The notes: generated from the sequence alone by a model not told the origin. A DNA stretch of 64,000 nt from Achromobacter xylosoxidans (GCF_014490035.1 NZ_CP061008.1:4278001-4342000); one strand, 5' to 3'. Shown: positions 50,319-60,098, counted from the first letter of the stretch. Numbers and translations are program-made.

Positions 50319-52019
50319 ATGGCCTGGACCGATCTCTCGCAGCTGCTGCTGCCCGCCCCGCCTGACTTGGCCGGCGCCCTGGTCGCCGACGAGCCGCCGC
50401 TGACGCGCGAGGCCTTTGCGTGCGCCAGCCTGCAGGCTGCGGGCGCCTTGCAGGCCAGGCAGTTGCGGCGCGTCGCGATCTGGTTCGAGGACGCCGCGCA
50501 GATGGCCGTCGCCCTGTTCGCCTGCTGGCGCGCCGGCGCGGTCGCGGTGCTGCCGGGCGATGCCCAGGCGCAGACCTGCGCCATGCTCGACGCCACGGTG
50601 GATGCCTGGCTGAGCGACACCGAACTGCCGCTGCCGGCGCAACGGCTGTGCCGGCTGGCTGACCTGCAAGGCCACGCGCCGCTCGCGCCCGCCGAACTGG
50701 ATTCCGCGTTGACGCTGGTGCTGTGCACCTCGGGATCCAGCGGCACGCCCAAACATATCGCCAAGCACTGGCGGCAACTGATGGAAGAAGTCCGCGCGCT
50801 GCAACGGCAATGGCCCGATGCGCGCGGCCCCGTGCTGGGCAGCGTATCGGCGCAGCACATGTACGGCCTGCCCTTCAGGGTGCTGTGGCCGCTGTGCGCG
50901 GGACGCCAGCTGGACCGGCCGCAGCGCCTCTATCCCGAAGAACTGCAGCAGGCCAGCCTGCGCCATCCGGCCTGCACCTGGATCGCCAGCCCCGCGCTGC
51001 TGCGCCGCCTGGGACAGCGGCTGGATTGGAACCAGTTGCGCGGCCGCCTGACCCGCATCCACTCCTCCGGCGGCGAACTGCCCGCCGAGGCATCCGACCA
51101 CATCGCGCAGCACCTGGGCCTGCGCCCCAGCGAGATCTACGGCAGCTCCGAAACCGGCGCCGTCGCCTGGCGCGAAGGCGACAGCCCCTGGCAGCCGCTG
51201 CCAGGCGTGGCCGTCGAACTGAACGCCGAAGGCGCCCTGCGCGTGCAATCGCCCTGGGTCAACCCCGCCGAGGCGCAGACCGCCGACGGCGCGGAGCTTG
51301 CGCATGGCGGTTTCCGGTTGCTGGGGCGCCTCGACCGCATCGTGAAGATCGAGGAAAAACGCATTTCGCTGCCCATGCTGGAACAGGCGCTGGCGCGCCA
51401 TCCCTACGTTGCCGAAGCGCGCCTGGGCGGTCTGGCCGGGGCCACGCGCCTGGCCGCGCTGGTCGCCCTGTCGGCGCGGGGCCTGCATGCCTTGCGCAAC
51501 CAGGGCCGCAAGGCGGTCGTGGACGCCCTGCGCGCGCATCTGGCCGCAGGCTTCGAATCGCTGGCCGTTCCGCGCACCTGGCGCTTCTTCGCACAGCTGC
51601 CCGCCAACGCCCAAGGCAAGCTGCCGCGCAGCCTGTTCGACGCCGCCGCGGGCGCCCGGCCGCTTGCGCCCGAGGCGGTGGAACTGCCCCGCCCGTCGGT
51701 GCACGAACGCCGCTATGCGCTGGAAATTCCCTACGACCTCGCCCATTTCAGCGGCCATTTCCCCACGGCTCCCGTTGTGCCCGGGGTGGCCCAGATCGGC
51801 TGGGCCATGTCGCTGGCGCAACGCGACCTTCATCCCGAGCTGCGTTTCGCCGGCATGGAGGCGCTGAAATTCCAGCGGCTGCTGCGTCCGGGCGATACCG
51901 CCATGCTGGCGCTGAAATGGGACGCCGCGAAGCAGAAGCTGTATTTCACCTACACGGTCAACGACGCGCCCTGCTCGTCCGGCCGCATTCTGCAGGCAGG
52001 CGGCCATGCCCCCGCATAA
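50319..52019 (+). CDS. Aryl-acid ligase fused to a hotdog dehydratase domain (aryl polyene)
   Basis: A 566-residue bifunctional protein. Residues about 1-455 are an AMP-forming ligase (LCTSGSSGTPKHIAKHW P-loop; IYGSSETGAVAWREG; GRLDRIVKIEEKRISL hinge; GKLPRSLF near the C-terminal end) that would load an aromatic starter onto a carrier protein. Residues about 470-566 are a hotdog 3-hydroxyacyl dehydratase domain with HFSGHFPTAPVVPGVAQIGWA. The dehydratase domain gives the locus a second dehydration activity. Its tail overlaps the glycosyltransferase start by 14 nt. Confidence 0.87.
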   Translation: MAWTDLSQLLLPAPPDLAGALVADEPPLTREAFACASLQAAGALQARQLRRVAIWFEDAAQMAVALFACWRAGAVAVLPGDAQAQTCAMLDATVDAWLSDTELPLPAQRLCRLADLQGHAPLAPAELDSALTLVLCTSGSSGTPKHIAKHWRQLMEEVRALQRQWPDARGPVLGSVSAQHMYGLPFRVLWPLCAGRQLDRPQRLYPEELQQASLRHPACTWIASPALLRRLGQRLDWNQLRGRLTRIHSSGGELPAEASDHIAQHLGLRPSEIYGSSETGAVAWREGDSPWQPLPGVAVELNAEGALRVQSPWVNPAEAQTADGAELAHGGFRLLGRLDRIVKIEEKRISLPMLEQALARHPYVAEARLGGLAGATRLAALVALSARGLHALRNQGRKAVVDALRAHLAAGFESLAVPRTWRFFAQLPANAQGKLPRSLFDAAAGARPLAPEAVELPRPSVHERRYALEIPYDLAHFSGHFPTAPVVPGVAQIGWAMSLAQRDLHPELRFAGMEALKFQRLLRPGDTAMLALKWDAAKQKLYFTYTVNDAPCSSGRILQAGGHAPA

Positions 52020-52758
52020 GCTCTGCGCGCTCATTCCCGTGTACAACCATGGCGCCACGGTCGCCGCGGTGCATGCGCAGCTGGTGGCGCAAGGCTTGCC
52101 CTGCGTGCTGGTGGACGACGGCTCCGAGCCGTCTTGCGCGGCGGCGCTGGATGCGCTGGCGACCCAGCCGCATACGCATCTGCTGCGGCGCGCGGTCAAC
52201 GGCGGCAAGGGCGCGGCGGTGCAGGACGGGCTGCGCGCGGCGGCGGCGCTGGGCTATACCCACGCCTTGCAGGTCGACGCCGACGGCCAGCACGCCCTGG
52301 CGGACGCGGCGGCCTTCGCGGCGGCCTCCCGGGCCCGGCCCGACGCCCTCGTCTGCGGCGCGCCGCTGTATGGCGACGATGTGCCGCGCAGCCGTCTCTA
52401 CGGCCGCTGGCTGACGCGCGTGTGGGTCTGGATCAACACGCTGTCGCTCGACATCCCCGACGCCATGTGCGGTTTCCGCGTCTACCCGCTGGCCGCGGCG
52501 CTGCCCGTGATCGACGGCGCGCGCGTAGGCCGGCGCATGGATTTCGACATCGCCGTCCTGGTGCGCCTGCACTGGCGCGGGGTCGCGATGGTGTGGCTGC
52601 CGACGCGCGTGGCCTACCCGGAAGACGGCATTTCCCACTTCAAGGGCCTGCGCGACAACCTGCTGATCAGCCGCATGCATGCGGGCCTTTTCTTCGGCAT
52701 GCTGGCGCGCTCGCCGGCGCTGCTGTGGCGCAGGCTTGCCGGAGGTCCGCGTCCATGA
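52006..52758 (+). CDS. Glycosyltransferase family 2 (aryl polyene)
   Basis: A 250-residue GT-A enzyme. LCALIPVYNHGATVAAVHAQL opens the fold, VDDGSE and VDADGQH (DxD) bind the nucleotide sugar, and GFRVYP follows. The C-terminal part resembles dolichyl-phosphate mannosyltransferase-type proteins. It probably adds the sugar to which the polyene is linked. In E. coli-type loci the glycosyl- and acyltransferase parts are often fused; here the acyltransferase is a separate gene beginning in its stop. Confidence 0.85.
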   Translation: MPPHKLCALIPVYNHGATVAAVHAQLVAQGLPCVLVDDGSEPSCAAALDALATQPHTHLLRRAVNGGKGAAVQDGLRAAAALGYTHALQVDADGQHALADAAAFAAASRARPDALVCGAPLYGDDVPRSRLYGRWLTRVWVWINTLSLDIPDAMCGFRVYPLAAALPVIDGARVGRRMDFDIAVLVRLHWRGVAMVWLPTRVAYPEDGISHFKGLRDNLLISRMHAGLFFGMLARSPALLWRRLAGGPRP

Positions 52759-53678
52759 ACGCCGCCGATCAGCATTGGGCCGATCAGCCCGAGCGCGGCA
52801 GCGCCCTGCTGATGCGCCTGACGGCCTGGGCCGCGCGCACCCTGGGCCGCCGCCTCGTCGCGCCCGTGGTCTGGCTGGTCGTGCTGTATTTCTATGCCAG
52901 CGGCAGCCGCGCCCGGCGTTCGATCGCGGCCTACCAGCGCCGCCTGGCGCAATCCGGCGCGCTGGCCGAGCCGCTGCCGCGCCGCATGCCGGTCTACCGC
53001 CAGTACCTCGCGTTCGCCAACGCCATCCTCGACAAGCTGGACGTCTGGCAGGGCAAGATCACGATGGCCCATCTGGACATCGCCGACCCTGACGGCCTGC
53101 ATGCGCAAATGGGCAGGAACCGCGGCCAGATCCTGGTCGGCTCGCACCTGGGCAATATCGAGGTCTGCCGCGCGCTGGCGGAGCAAAGCGGCACCTTGAA
53201 ACTCAATGTGCTGGTGCACGACAAGCACGCGGTTCATTTCAACCGCCTGCTGCACGAGGCCGGCGGCGGACTGCGCATGATCCAGGTCAGCGAGCTGGAT
53301 GCTCCCGCCATGCTGGACCTGGCGCAGCGCCTGGACCGCGGCGAATGGCTGGCCATCGCCGGCGACCGCGTGCCGCTGCAGGGCGACCGTTGCACGCCCG
53401 TGGACTTCCTGGGCGCCAGCGCGCTGCTGCCGCAAGGCCCCTGGCTGCTGGCCGGCCTGTTGCGCTGCCCGGTCAACCTGCTGTTCTGCACGCGCCACGG
53501 CGCGCGCTACCGCGTGGCGATGGAACGCCTGTCGGACGGCATCGAATGGACGCGCGCCACGCGCCAGGCCCGCATCGCCGAGCTGGCCCAGCGCTACGCC
53601 GACCGCCTTGCCGCGCACTGCCGCCTGGCGCCGCTGCAATGGTTCAACTTCTACCCTTTCTGGAAAGACGATGCGTAA
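52755..53678 (+). CDS. Lysophospholipid acyltransferase-like protein, LpxL family (aryl polyene)
   Basis: A 307-residue LpxL/HtrB-type acyltransferase with an N-terminal membrane segment (LVAPVVWLVVLYFYASGSRARRS) and the catalytic H-x4-E in GSHLGNIEVCRAL. It would transfer an acyl chain during assembly of the membrane-anchored pigment lipid. It starts inside the stop of the glycosyltransferase (ATGA) and ends by overlapping the thioesterase gene by 8 nt. Confidence 0.87.
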   Translation: MNAADQHWADQPERGSALLMRLTAWAARTLGRRLVAPVVWLVVLYFYASGSRARRSIAAYQRRLAQSGALAEPLPRRMPVYRQYLAFANAILDKLDVWQGKITMAHLDIADPDGLHAQMGRNRGQILVGSHLGNIEVCRALAEQSGTLKLNVLVHDKHAVHFNRLLHEAGGGLRMIQVSELDAPAMLDLAQRLDRGEWLAIAGDRVPLQGDRCTPVDFLGASALLPQGPWLLAGLLRCPVNLLFCTRHGARYRVAMERLSDGIEWTRATRQARIAELAQRYADRLAAHCRLAPLQWFNFYPFWKDDA

Positions 53679-54114
53679 ACGGGGCGTCATCGGCGCTGAA
53701 GTCGAAATCCGCGTGCCCTTCTTCGACGTGGATCCCCTCAACGTGGTCTGGCACGGACACTACGTCAAATACCTGGAACAGGCCCGCTGCGAACTGCTGG
53801 ACCTGCTGGGACACAACTATGACGCCATGCGCGCCAGCGGCTACGCCTGGCCGGTCATCGACCTGCATCTGCGCTATGCCCAGCCCGCGCAATTCGGCCA
53901 GCGCCTGACGGTGCGCGCCGAACTGGTGGAATGGGAGCACCGGCTGAAGATCAACTACCTGATCCTGGACGCCGCCAGCGGCCAGCGCCTGACGCGGGCC
54001 ACGTCCGAACAGGTGGCGGTTTGCATCCAGACCCGCGAAATGCAATTGACCTCGCCCGCCGCGCTGGTCGACGCCGTGCGACGCAAGCTGCAATCGATGG
54101 AGACGCCCGCATGA
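53671..54114 (+). CDS. Thioesterase, 4HBT/YbgC hotdog family (aryl polyene)
   Basis: A 147-residue hotdog thioesterase with the active segment FFDVDPLNVVWHGHYVKYLEQARCELLD (catalytic Asp near residue 20). It may release or proofread carrier-bound intermediates. The ATG at 53671 overlaps the preceding stop; a longer in-frame extension upstream is not homologous. Cytoplasmic. Confidence 0.88.
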   Translation: MRKRGVIGAEVEIRVPFFDVDPLNVVWHGHYVKYLEQARCELLDLLGHNYDAMRASGYAWPVIDLHLRYAQPAQFGQRLTVRAELVEWEHRLKINYLILDAASGQRLTRATSEQVAVCIQTREMQLTSPAALVDAVRRKLQSMETPA

Positions 54115-54728
54115 CGCGCCGCCTGGTTTTCATGCGCCGCCTGTGCGCCCTGCTGGCCTTGGCCCTGCTGCCCCTGGCCGCCCGCGCCTTCGATCTGGCC
54201 GATCTGCAAACGCAACTGAACGCCACGCCTGTCGTGCGCGGCCATTTCGTGCAGCAGAAGTTCCTGCGCTCGCTGCCGCAGCCGCTGACCAGCCGCGGCG
54301 ATTTCACGCTGGCGGCGGGCAAGGGCCTGCTGTGGCTGCTGCGCACGCCGATCGCGCAGGACCTGCGCATCGACACCCGCGGCATCTCGCGGCGCGACGA
54401 AGCCGGCAAATGGCAGGCCCTGCCGCAACACGCCGGCGCCGGCCGCGAGAACCGGCTGTTCCTGTCCGTGCTGGCAGGCGACACCGCCGGGCTGCGCGAA
54501 AACTTCGACCTGGCGCTCAGCGGCGACGCCGATGCCTGGCAGCTGCTGCTGACGCCGCGCTCGGCGCTGCTGCGGCAGATCTTCGACAACATCCAGATCA
54601 ACGGCGGCAAGCTGGTCGACCGCATCGAGCTGCGCGAGACGCAGGGCGACCGCAGCGTGCTGCAGATGACGGATGCGCAGGCCGCCCAGGCCCTGACCGC
54701 CGAGGAGCAACGTGCGTTCGCCGATTGA
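54111..54728 (+). CDS. Outer-membrane lipoprotein carrier LolA-like protein (aryl polyene)
   Basis: A 205-residue periplasmic protein with a signal peptide (ALLALALLPLAARA) and a LolA-like fold (NATPVVRGHFVQQKFLRSLPQPLTSRGDFTLA). In aryl polyene loci such proteins are thought to carry the lipid-linked pigment across the periplasm together with the MMPL exporter encoded next, with which it overlaps by 17 nt. Confidence 0.86.
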   Translation: MTRRLVFMRRLCALLALALLPLAARAFDLADLQTQLNATPVVRGHFVQQKFLRSLPQPLTSRGDFTLAAGKGLLWLLRTPIAQDLRIDTRGISRRDEAGKWQALPQHAGAGRENRLFLSVLAGDTAGLRENFDLALSGDADAWQLLLTPRSALLRQIFDNIQINGGKLVDRIELRETQGDRSVLQMTDAQAAQALTAEEQRAFAD

Positions 54729-57066
54729 GCGCTGGCTGCCGCGGCTGTTCAAGCTGGGGCTGCTGCTGATTCTCTGCGCCGGCGCCTGGCAAAGCCGCCA
54801 TGGCTGGCCGGTGTCGGCCAACCTGATGGAGCTGGTGCCCCAGGCCGGCGCCGACGCCACGCGCCAATTGGCCGAGGCCCGCATCCAGGAACCCCTGTCG
54901 CGGCAGCTCATCGCGCTGGTCGCGGCTCAAAGCGCAGACGCCGGCGCGGATGCCGCAGCCCCCGCACGCCTGCTGGCGCAGCGCTGGACCGACAGCGGCC
55001 TGTTTTCTTCCGTGCAGGTGGAACTGCAAGTCGACGTGCCCGCGCTGCGCGCGCAACTGCTGGCTGGCAGGCTGGCCATGCTCCCTGCGGCCGACCGGCA
55101 TCAGCTCGAGACCGATCCCGCGGCCTACGCCCAGCGCCGCGCGCGCGAACTCTCCGATCCGTTTTCATCTTCGGGCCTGGTGCCGGCGGACCAGGACTGG
55201 CTGGGCCTGACGCGCCGCGCCGAACAGGCGCTGCGCCCGGGCGGCGCGGTGCAGTACGACATGGGCACGGGCACCCTGCAGGCCGAACACGCCGGCAGGC
55301 GCTGGATGCTGGTGCGCGCCGAAACCCGCGGCGATGCCTTCGACGCGGCCGCGCCCCAGCAAATCGCCGCGCAGCTCGAACAGGACCGCGCGGCACTCGG
55401 CGCGGCCGGCGCCGAGCTGCTGGTGGCGGGCGGTCCCCTGTACGCGGCCGCGGGCCGGGCGCAAGCGGTTGCCGAAAGCAGCTGGATCGGTACCGGCGCC
55501 ACCATCGGCATCGTGCTGGTCCTGCTGCTGGCGCTGCGGCGCGTGCGCGCGCTGCTGGCTTTCGTGCCGGTCGCCGTCGGGCTGCTGACGGGCGCGGTGG
55601 CCTGCGTGGCGGTGTTCGGCTCCATCCATGTCCTGACCCTGGTGATCGGCGCCAGCCTGATCGGGGTGGCGGTGGATTTCCCCATGCACTGGCTGGGCAA
55701 GAGCTATGGCATGACCGACTGGCAGGCCTGGCCCGCGCTGCGGCGCGTCCTGCCCGGGCTCACCATCAGCCTCGCCGCCAGCCTGGTCGGCTACGTCGCG
55801 CTGGCGTTCACGCCGTTTCCCGCGCTGACGCAGACCGCGGTGTTTTCGGCCGCTGGCCTGCTGGGCGCCTACGCCTGCACCGTGTGCCAGTTGCCGGCCT
55901 GGATGGACGGCTGGCGGCCCCGCCCCTGGCAGCCGCTGCTGCGCTTTGCCGAGGCCGCGCTGCGCGCGCGTCAGCGCCTGGCCGGACGCCGCGCCGCCCT
56001 CTGGCTGGGCGCCCTGGCCCTTATCGCCGCCACTGCCGGCGGCATCAGCCGGCTGAGCATCCAGGACGATCTGCGGCAATGGCTCAGCCTGCCCGCGCCC
56101 TTGCTGCAGCAGGCCCGGCAGATCGGCGAAATCACCGGCTTCATGCCGACCAGCCAGTTCTTCCTGGTGCGCGCGCCCGACGCCGACGAGTTGCTGCGCA
56201 GGCAGGCGCGGGTGTCGCAGGCGCTGGACGCGCTGGTCGCGCGCGGCGATCTCGCCGCCTACAACGCCTTGAGCCAGCTGGTCTCGCCGGCTGCCGACCA
56301 GAAGGCGCTGGGCGCGACGCTGGCCGGCCTGGCCGCGCAGCCCGACGCCTGGAAGCCGCTTACCGACATCGGCATCCCCTACGCGGCCATGCGCCAGGAA
56401 CTGGAGTCCATGGCCGCGCTGCCGCCGCTGGCCATCGAGGACGCGCTGCAAGGCCCGCTGGCGGAGCGCTGGCGGCCGCTATGGCTGGGCCTGCGCGACG
56501 GGCAGGCTGCGGGCATGGTGACCCTGCTGGGCCTGCGCGACGCGTCCGCGCTGGAGGCCATCGCCCAGGTTGCGCCGGACGTCACGCTGGTGGACCGCAG
56601 CGGCGAACTGAACCGCATGTTCGCGGCCACGCGCATCGAAGCCGCCGAACTCAAGCTGCTGTCCTATGGGGTCGCGGCGCTGTTGCTGCTGCTGACCCTG
56701 GGCCGCGCCGCCGCCTGGCGCATCCTGGCCGTGCCGCTGGCGGCCACCGCATGCAGCCTGGCCGCGCTGGGCTACCTGGGCCAGCCGCTAACCCTGTTCA
56801 GCCTGTTCGGCCTGCTGCTGGTGTCGGCCATCGGCGTGGACTACGCCATTTTCATGTACGAACGGGTCGCGGGCGCGGCCGCCAGCCTGGTCGGCATCCT
56901 GCTGGGCGCAGCCACCACGCTGCTGTCCTTCGGACTGCTCGCGGTCAGCCAGACGCCCGCCATCGCCAACTTCGGGCTGGCGGTGGCGCTGGGCGTGGCC
57001 TTCTCGCTGCTGTGGGCGCCCTGGATCAATCCGCCGCGCGCAGCCGCAGCATCCTGCTTTCAATAA
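54712..57066 (+). CDS. MMPL/RND family exporter (aryl polyene)
   Basis: A 784-residue inner-membrane protein with 12 helices in two repeats, each with a large periplasmic loop after the first helix, and segments GASLIGVAVDFPMHWLGKSYG and LVSAIGVDYAIFMYERV, typical of MMPL transporters of large hydrophobic lipids. It starts at GTG 54712, preceded by GAGGAG, inside the LolA-like gene. It would extract or flip the pigment lipid. No outer-membrane partner of the classical RND type is encoded. Confidence 0.88.
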   Translation: MRSPIERWLPRLFKLGLLLILCAGAWQSRHGWPVSANLMELVPQAGADATRQLAEARIQEPLSRQLIALVAAQSADAGADAAAPARLLAQRWTDSGLFSSVQVELQVDVPALRAQLLAGRLAMLPAADRHQLETDPAAYAQRRARELSDPFSSSGLVPADQDWLGLTRRAEQALRPGGAVQYDMGTGTLQAEHAGRRWMLVRAETRGDAFDAAAPQQIAAQLEQDRAALGAAGAELLVAGGPLYAAAGRAQAVAESSWIGTGATIGIVLVLLLALRRVRALLAFVPVAVGLLTGAVACVAVFGSIHVLTLVIGASLIGVAVDFPMHWLGKSYGMTDWQAWPALRRVLPGLTISLAASLVGYVALAFTPFPALTQTAVFSAAGLLGAYACTVCQLPAWMDGWRPRPWQPLLRFAEAALRARQRLAGRRAALWLGALALIAATAGGISRLSIQDDLRQWLSLPAPLLQQARQIGEITGFMPTSQFFLVRAPDADELLRRQARVSQALDALVARGDLAAYNALSQLVSPAADQKALGATLAGLAAQPDAWKPLTDIGIPYAAMRQELESMAALPPLAIEDALQGPLAERWRPLWLGLRDGQAAGMVTLLGLRDASALEAIAQVAPDVTLVDRSGELNRMFAATRIEAAELKLLSYGVAALLLLLTLGRAAAWRILAVPLAATACSLAALGYLGQPLTLFSLFGLLLVSAIGVDYAIFMYERVAGAAASLVGILLGAATTLLSFGLLAVSQTPAIANFGLAVALGVAFSLLWAPWINPPRAAAASCFQ

Positions 57067-57085
57067 CTAAAAGGACATCTCCGGC

Positions 57086-58336
57086 ATGGAACATCGCGAA
57101 GTTGTAGTCATAGGAGCGGGACCGGCAGGCGCGGTCGCCGCCGCCCTGTTGAAGCGCCAGGGACATGACGTCCTGATGCTGGAACGCCAGCAGTTTCCGC
57201 GCTTTTCCATCGGCGAAAGCCTGCTCGCCCATTGCCTGGAGTTCGTGGAGGAAGCGGGCATGCTGCCGGCGGTGCAGGCCGCCGGCTTCCAGGTGAAGAA
57301 CGGCGCCGCCTTCGCCTGCGGCGAACGCTACACCCACTTCGATTTCCGCGACAAGTTCAGCCCCGGCCCCGGCACCACGTTCCAGGTGCAGCGCGCGCAC
57401 TTCGACAAAGTCCTGGCGGACGATGCCGCCCGCCAGGGCGTGGAAGTGCGCTATCTGCAGGAAGTGACGGCGGCCGATTTCGACGGCGACGACGGCCCCC
57501 TGCTGGACGTGCGCAGCGCTGACGGCACTTCCTATCAAGTGAAGAGCCGGTTCGTGCTCGACGCCAGCGGCTACGGCCGCGTGCTGGCGCGCCTGCTGGA
57601 CCTGGAGCGTCCGTCGTCGATGCCGCCGCGCAAGGCCATCTTCACCCATATCGAAGACCGCATCGACGACGCCGGCTTCGACCGCGAGAAGATCCTGATC
57701 AGCGTGCATCCGCAAGAACGCGGCATCTGGTACTGGCTGATCCCCTTCTCCAACGGCCGCTGCTCGTTCGGCGTCGTGGGCGGCGAAAACCTCTTTGGCG
57801 GCCCCGGCCAGGACCTGATGGCCACGCTGCGCGAGATGGCCGACGCCGCGCCCAATCTCAAGCGCGTCCTGAAGCACGCCGTCTGGGACACGCCCGCCAA
57901 CACCATCGGCGGCTATTCGGCCAGCGTGCGGCAGTTGCACGGCCCCGGTTACGCGCTGCTGGGCAACGCGGCGGAATTCCTCGACCCGGTCTTTTCCTCG
58001 GGCGTCACCATCGCCCTGCGTTCGTCCAAGCTGGCGGCAGACGCGCTGCACCGCCAACTGACGGGTGCGCAGGTCGACTGGCAGGCCGAATTCGCCGATC
58101 CGCTGATGGTGGGCGTGGAAACCTTCCGCGCCTATGTCCAGGGCTGGTACAGCGGCGAATTCCAGGACGTGGTCTTCTACGAGCACGCGCAGCCCGAGAT
58201 CCGCCGCATGATCAGCTCCATCCTGGCGGGCTACGCCTGGGACCGGAACAACCCCTTCGTCGCCAACCCGCAACGCCGCCTGCGCATGCTGAGCGAACTG
58301 TGCCGCGGCGCCGAAGCGCAGCCGCTGCCCGCCTGA
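57086..58336 (+). CDS. FAD-dependent oxidoreductase with halogenase motif (aryl polyene)
   Basis: A 416-residue flavoprotein monooxygenase-type enzyme. The FAD loop GAGPAGAVAAALLKRQG (residues 10-26) is followed by Lys71 in FQVKNGAAF, at the place of the catalytic lysine of flavin-dependent halogenases, and by WYWLIP at 215-220, which fits the halogenase motif WxWxIP. It could halogenate the aryl head, as happens in xanthomonadins, or act as a plain oxidase. Genes of this type occur in several aryl polyene loci. The assignment of halogenation is inference. Confidence 0.85.
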   Translation: MEHREVVVIGAGPAGAVAAALLKRQGHDVLMLERQQFPRFSIGESLLAHCLEFVEEAGMLPAVQAAGFQVKNGAAFACGERYTHFDFRDKFSPGPGTTFQVQRAHFDKVLADDAARQGVEVRYLQEVTAADFDGDDGPLLDVRSADGTSYQVKSRFVLDASGYGRVLARLLDLERPSSMPPRKAIFTHIEDRIDDAGFDREKILISVHPQERGIWYWLIPFSNGRCSFGVVGGENLFGGPGQDLMATLREMADAAPNLKRVLKHAVWDTPANTIGGYSASVRQLHGPGYALLGNAAEFLDPVFSSGVTIALRSSKLAADALHRQLTGAQVDWQAEFADPLMVGVETFRAYVQGWYSGEFQDVVFYEHAQPEIRRMISSILAGYAWDRNNPFVANPQRRLRMLSELCRGAEAQPLPA

Positions 58337-58344
58337 TCCCGACC

Positions 58345-58902
58345 ATGTCCGCCACCCGCTCCTCCTTTCTGTCCGCCGCGCGCACGCTGGGCGCGCTGCT
58401 GGCGCTCGCCCTGCTGGCGGGCTGCGCGGGCGCGCCGCCCGTGCCGGCGCGCGACGCGGACTTTCCGCTGCCGCGTCAGCTGCATGTGCTGCAGTCCGCC
58501 GCCGGCCAGCCCGCGCTGGACACGCTCTTGGTGGTGCAGCGCGAAGGCGCCGCCTTGCGCTGGTCGCTGTTCGACCCCATGGGCGTGCCGCAGGCGCGGC
58601 AGATGCTGGAACGCGGCCAATGGCGCAACGACGGCTTCCTGCGGCCCAATGCCCAGGCGCGCGATCTGTTCGCCGCCCTGATCTTCGCGTGGACGCCCGA
58701 AGCGGAACTGGACGCGGCCTACGGCGCCGGCAACTGGCGCGCCAGCCGCGAGGACGGCGGCGCGGCGCAACGCGAACTGCTGGACCGGGGCCGTCCGCGC
58801 TGGAGCGTGCGCTGGCCAGCGGCCGCACAGGCCGGCACGTTCACCATCACCACCGCAGACCAGGTCACCTGGCGGATCTCGCCCTTGAAGGAGCAGCCAT
58901 GA
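58345..58902 (+). CDS. DUF3261 lipoprotein (aryl polyene)
   Basis: A 185-residue lipoprotein with the lipobox LLAGC (lipid cysteine at residue 27) and a following alanine that favours outer-membrane sorting. The DUF3261 domain is regularly found in aryl polyene loci, probably on the receiving side of pigment transport. Function not established. It ends inside the next start (ATGA). Confidence 0.82.
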   Translation: MSATRSSFLSAARTLGALLALALLAGCAGAPPVPARDADFPLPRQLHVLQSAAGQPALDTLLVVQREGAALRWSLFDPMGVPQARQMLERGQWRNDGFLRPNAQARDLFAALIFAWTPEAELDAAYGAGNWRASREDGGAAQRELLDRGRPRWSVRWPAAAQAGTFTITTADQVTWRISPLKEQP

Positions 58903-60098
58903 ACACCTGGTTGGGTACCCCCGGCGTGGTGTGCGCGCTGGGCGCCGGCATCGACGCGGTAGCCCGCGCCGCCTTCGCCGGCGACACCTCGGGCATGCGC
59001 CCGCAGCCGGATTGGGTCCATGGCCGCACGCTGACGCTGGGCGGCCATGCGGACGCGCTGCCGCCCATCCCCGACACGCTGCCCGCGCATCACCACAGCC
59101 GCAACAACCAATTGCTGCTGGCAGCCGCGTTGCAGATCGAGCCGCAATTGCGCGCCGCCGTGGCCCGCCATGGCGCCCACCGCGTCGCCGTGGTGCTGGG
59201 CACCAGCACTTCCGGCGTCAACGACAATGCGCCCGCCTTCCGCCAGTTGGCGGCGCAAGGCGCATGGCCGGACGGCTACGACTACCGCCGCCAGGCCTTG
59301 TCGTCTCCCGCCGCGTTTTTCGCGGACTGGCTGGGCGCCACCGGCCCCGCCTATACGCTGTCCACGGCCTGCACCTCCAGCGCCCGCGCCCTGCTGTCCG
59401 CGCGCCGCCTGCTCGCCTCGGGCCTGTGCGACGCCGTGGTCTGCGGCGGCGCGGACACCCTGTGCCGCCTGACCATCAACGGCTTCGCCACGCTGGAGGC
59501 CATCGACGACACGCTGTGCCTGCCCTTCTCCGCCAACCGCCGCGGCATCAACATCGGCGAAGCCGGCGTGCTGTTCCTGATGGAGCGCGAGCCCGCAGGG
59601 GAGCGCTCCGTGGCGCTGCTGGGCGGCGGCGCCAGCTCCGACGCCTGGCACATGTCCGCGCCCGAGCCCAGCGGCGCCGGCGCGCGGGCAGCCATGCAGG
59701 CCGCGCTGCAATCCGCCGGCGTGGACGCGGCCAGCATAGGCTGGGTCAATCTGCACGGCACCGGCACGCTCCACAACGACGCCATGGAAAGCCTGGCCAT
59801 GCATGCCGTTTTTCCGCAGGGCGTGCCCTGCGCCTCGACCAAGGCGCTGACCGGCCACGCGCTGGGCGCGGCAGGCGCGCTGGAAGCGGCGCTGGCCTGG
59901 GCCACGCTGTCGGCCGGCAATGCCGAAGGACGGCTGATGCCCCACGTCTGGGACGGACAGCCCGATCCCGTCCTGCCGGCGCTGGATTTCAGCACCGCGC
60001 AGCACCGCTACGCCCAAGGCCGGCCGCGCCTGGCCATGAGCAATTCCTTCGCCTTCGGCGGCAACAACGCCAGCCTGATCCTGGGAGCCCAAGCATGA
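58899..60098 (+). CDS. Beta-ketoacyl-ACP synthase (aryl polyene), first
   Basis: A 399-residue condensing enzyme with the complete Cys-His-His triad: TACTSSARALL, NLHGTGTLHNDAMES and KALTGHALGAAGALE. GGNNASLILG closes the fold. It is one of two complete ketosynthases of the locus and could either start or elongate the polyene. It overlaps both neighbours by 4 nt. Confidence 0.9.
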   Translation: MNTWLGTPGVVCALGAGIDAVARAAFAGDTSGMRPQPDWVHGRTLTLGGHADALPPIPDTLPAHHHSRNNQLLLAAALQIEPQLRAAVARHGAHRVAVVLGTSTSGVNDNAPAFRQLAAQGAWPDGYDYRRQALSSPAAFFADWLGATGPAYTLSTACTSSARALLSARRLLASGLCDAVVCGGADTLCRLTINGFATLEAIDDTLCLPFSANRRGINIGEAGVLFLMEREPAGERSVALLGGGASSDAWHMSAPEPSGAGARAAMQAALQSAGVDAASIGWVNLHGTGTLHNDAMESLAMHAVFPQGVPCASTKALTGHALGAAGALEAALAWATLSAGNAEGRLMPHVWDGQPDPVLPALDFSTAQHRYAQGRPRLAMSNSFAFGGNNASLILGAQA

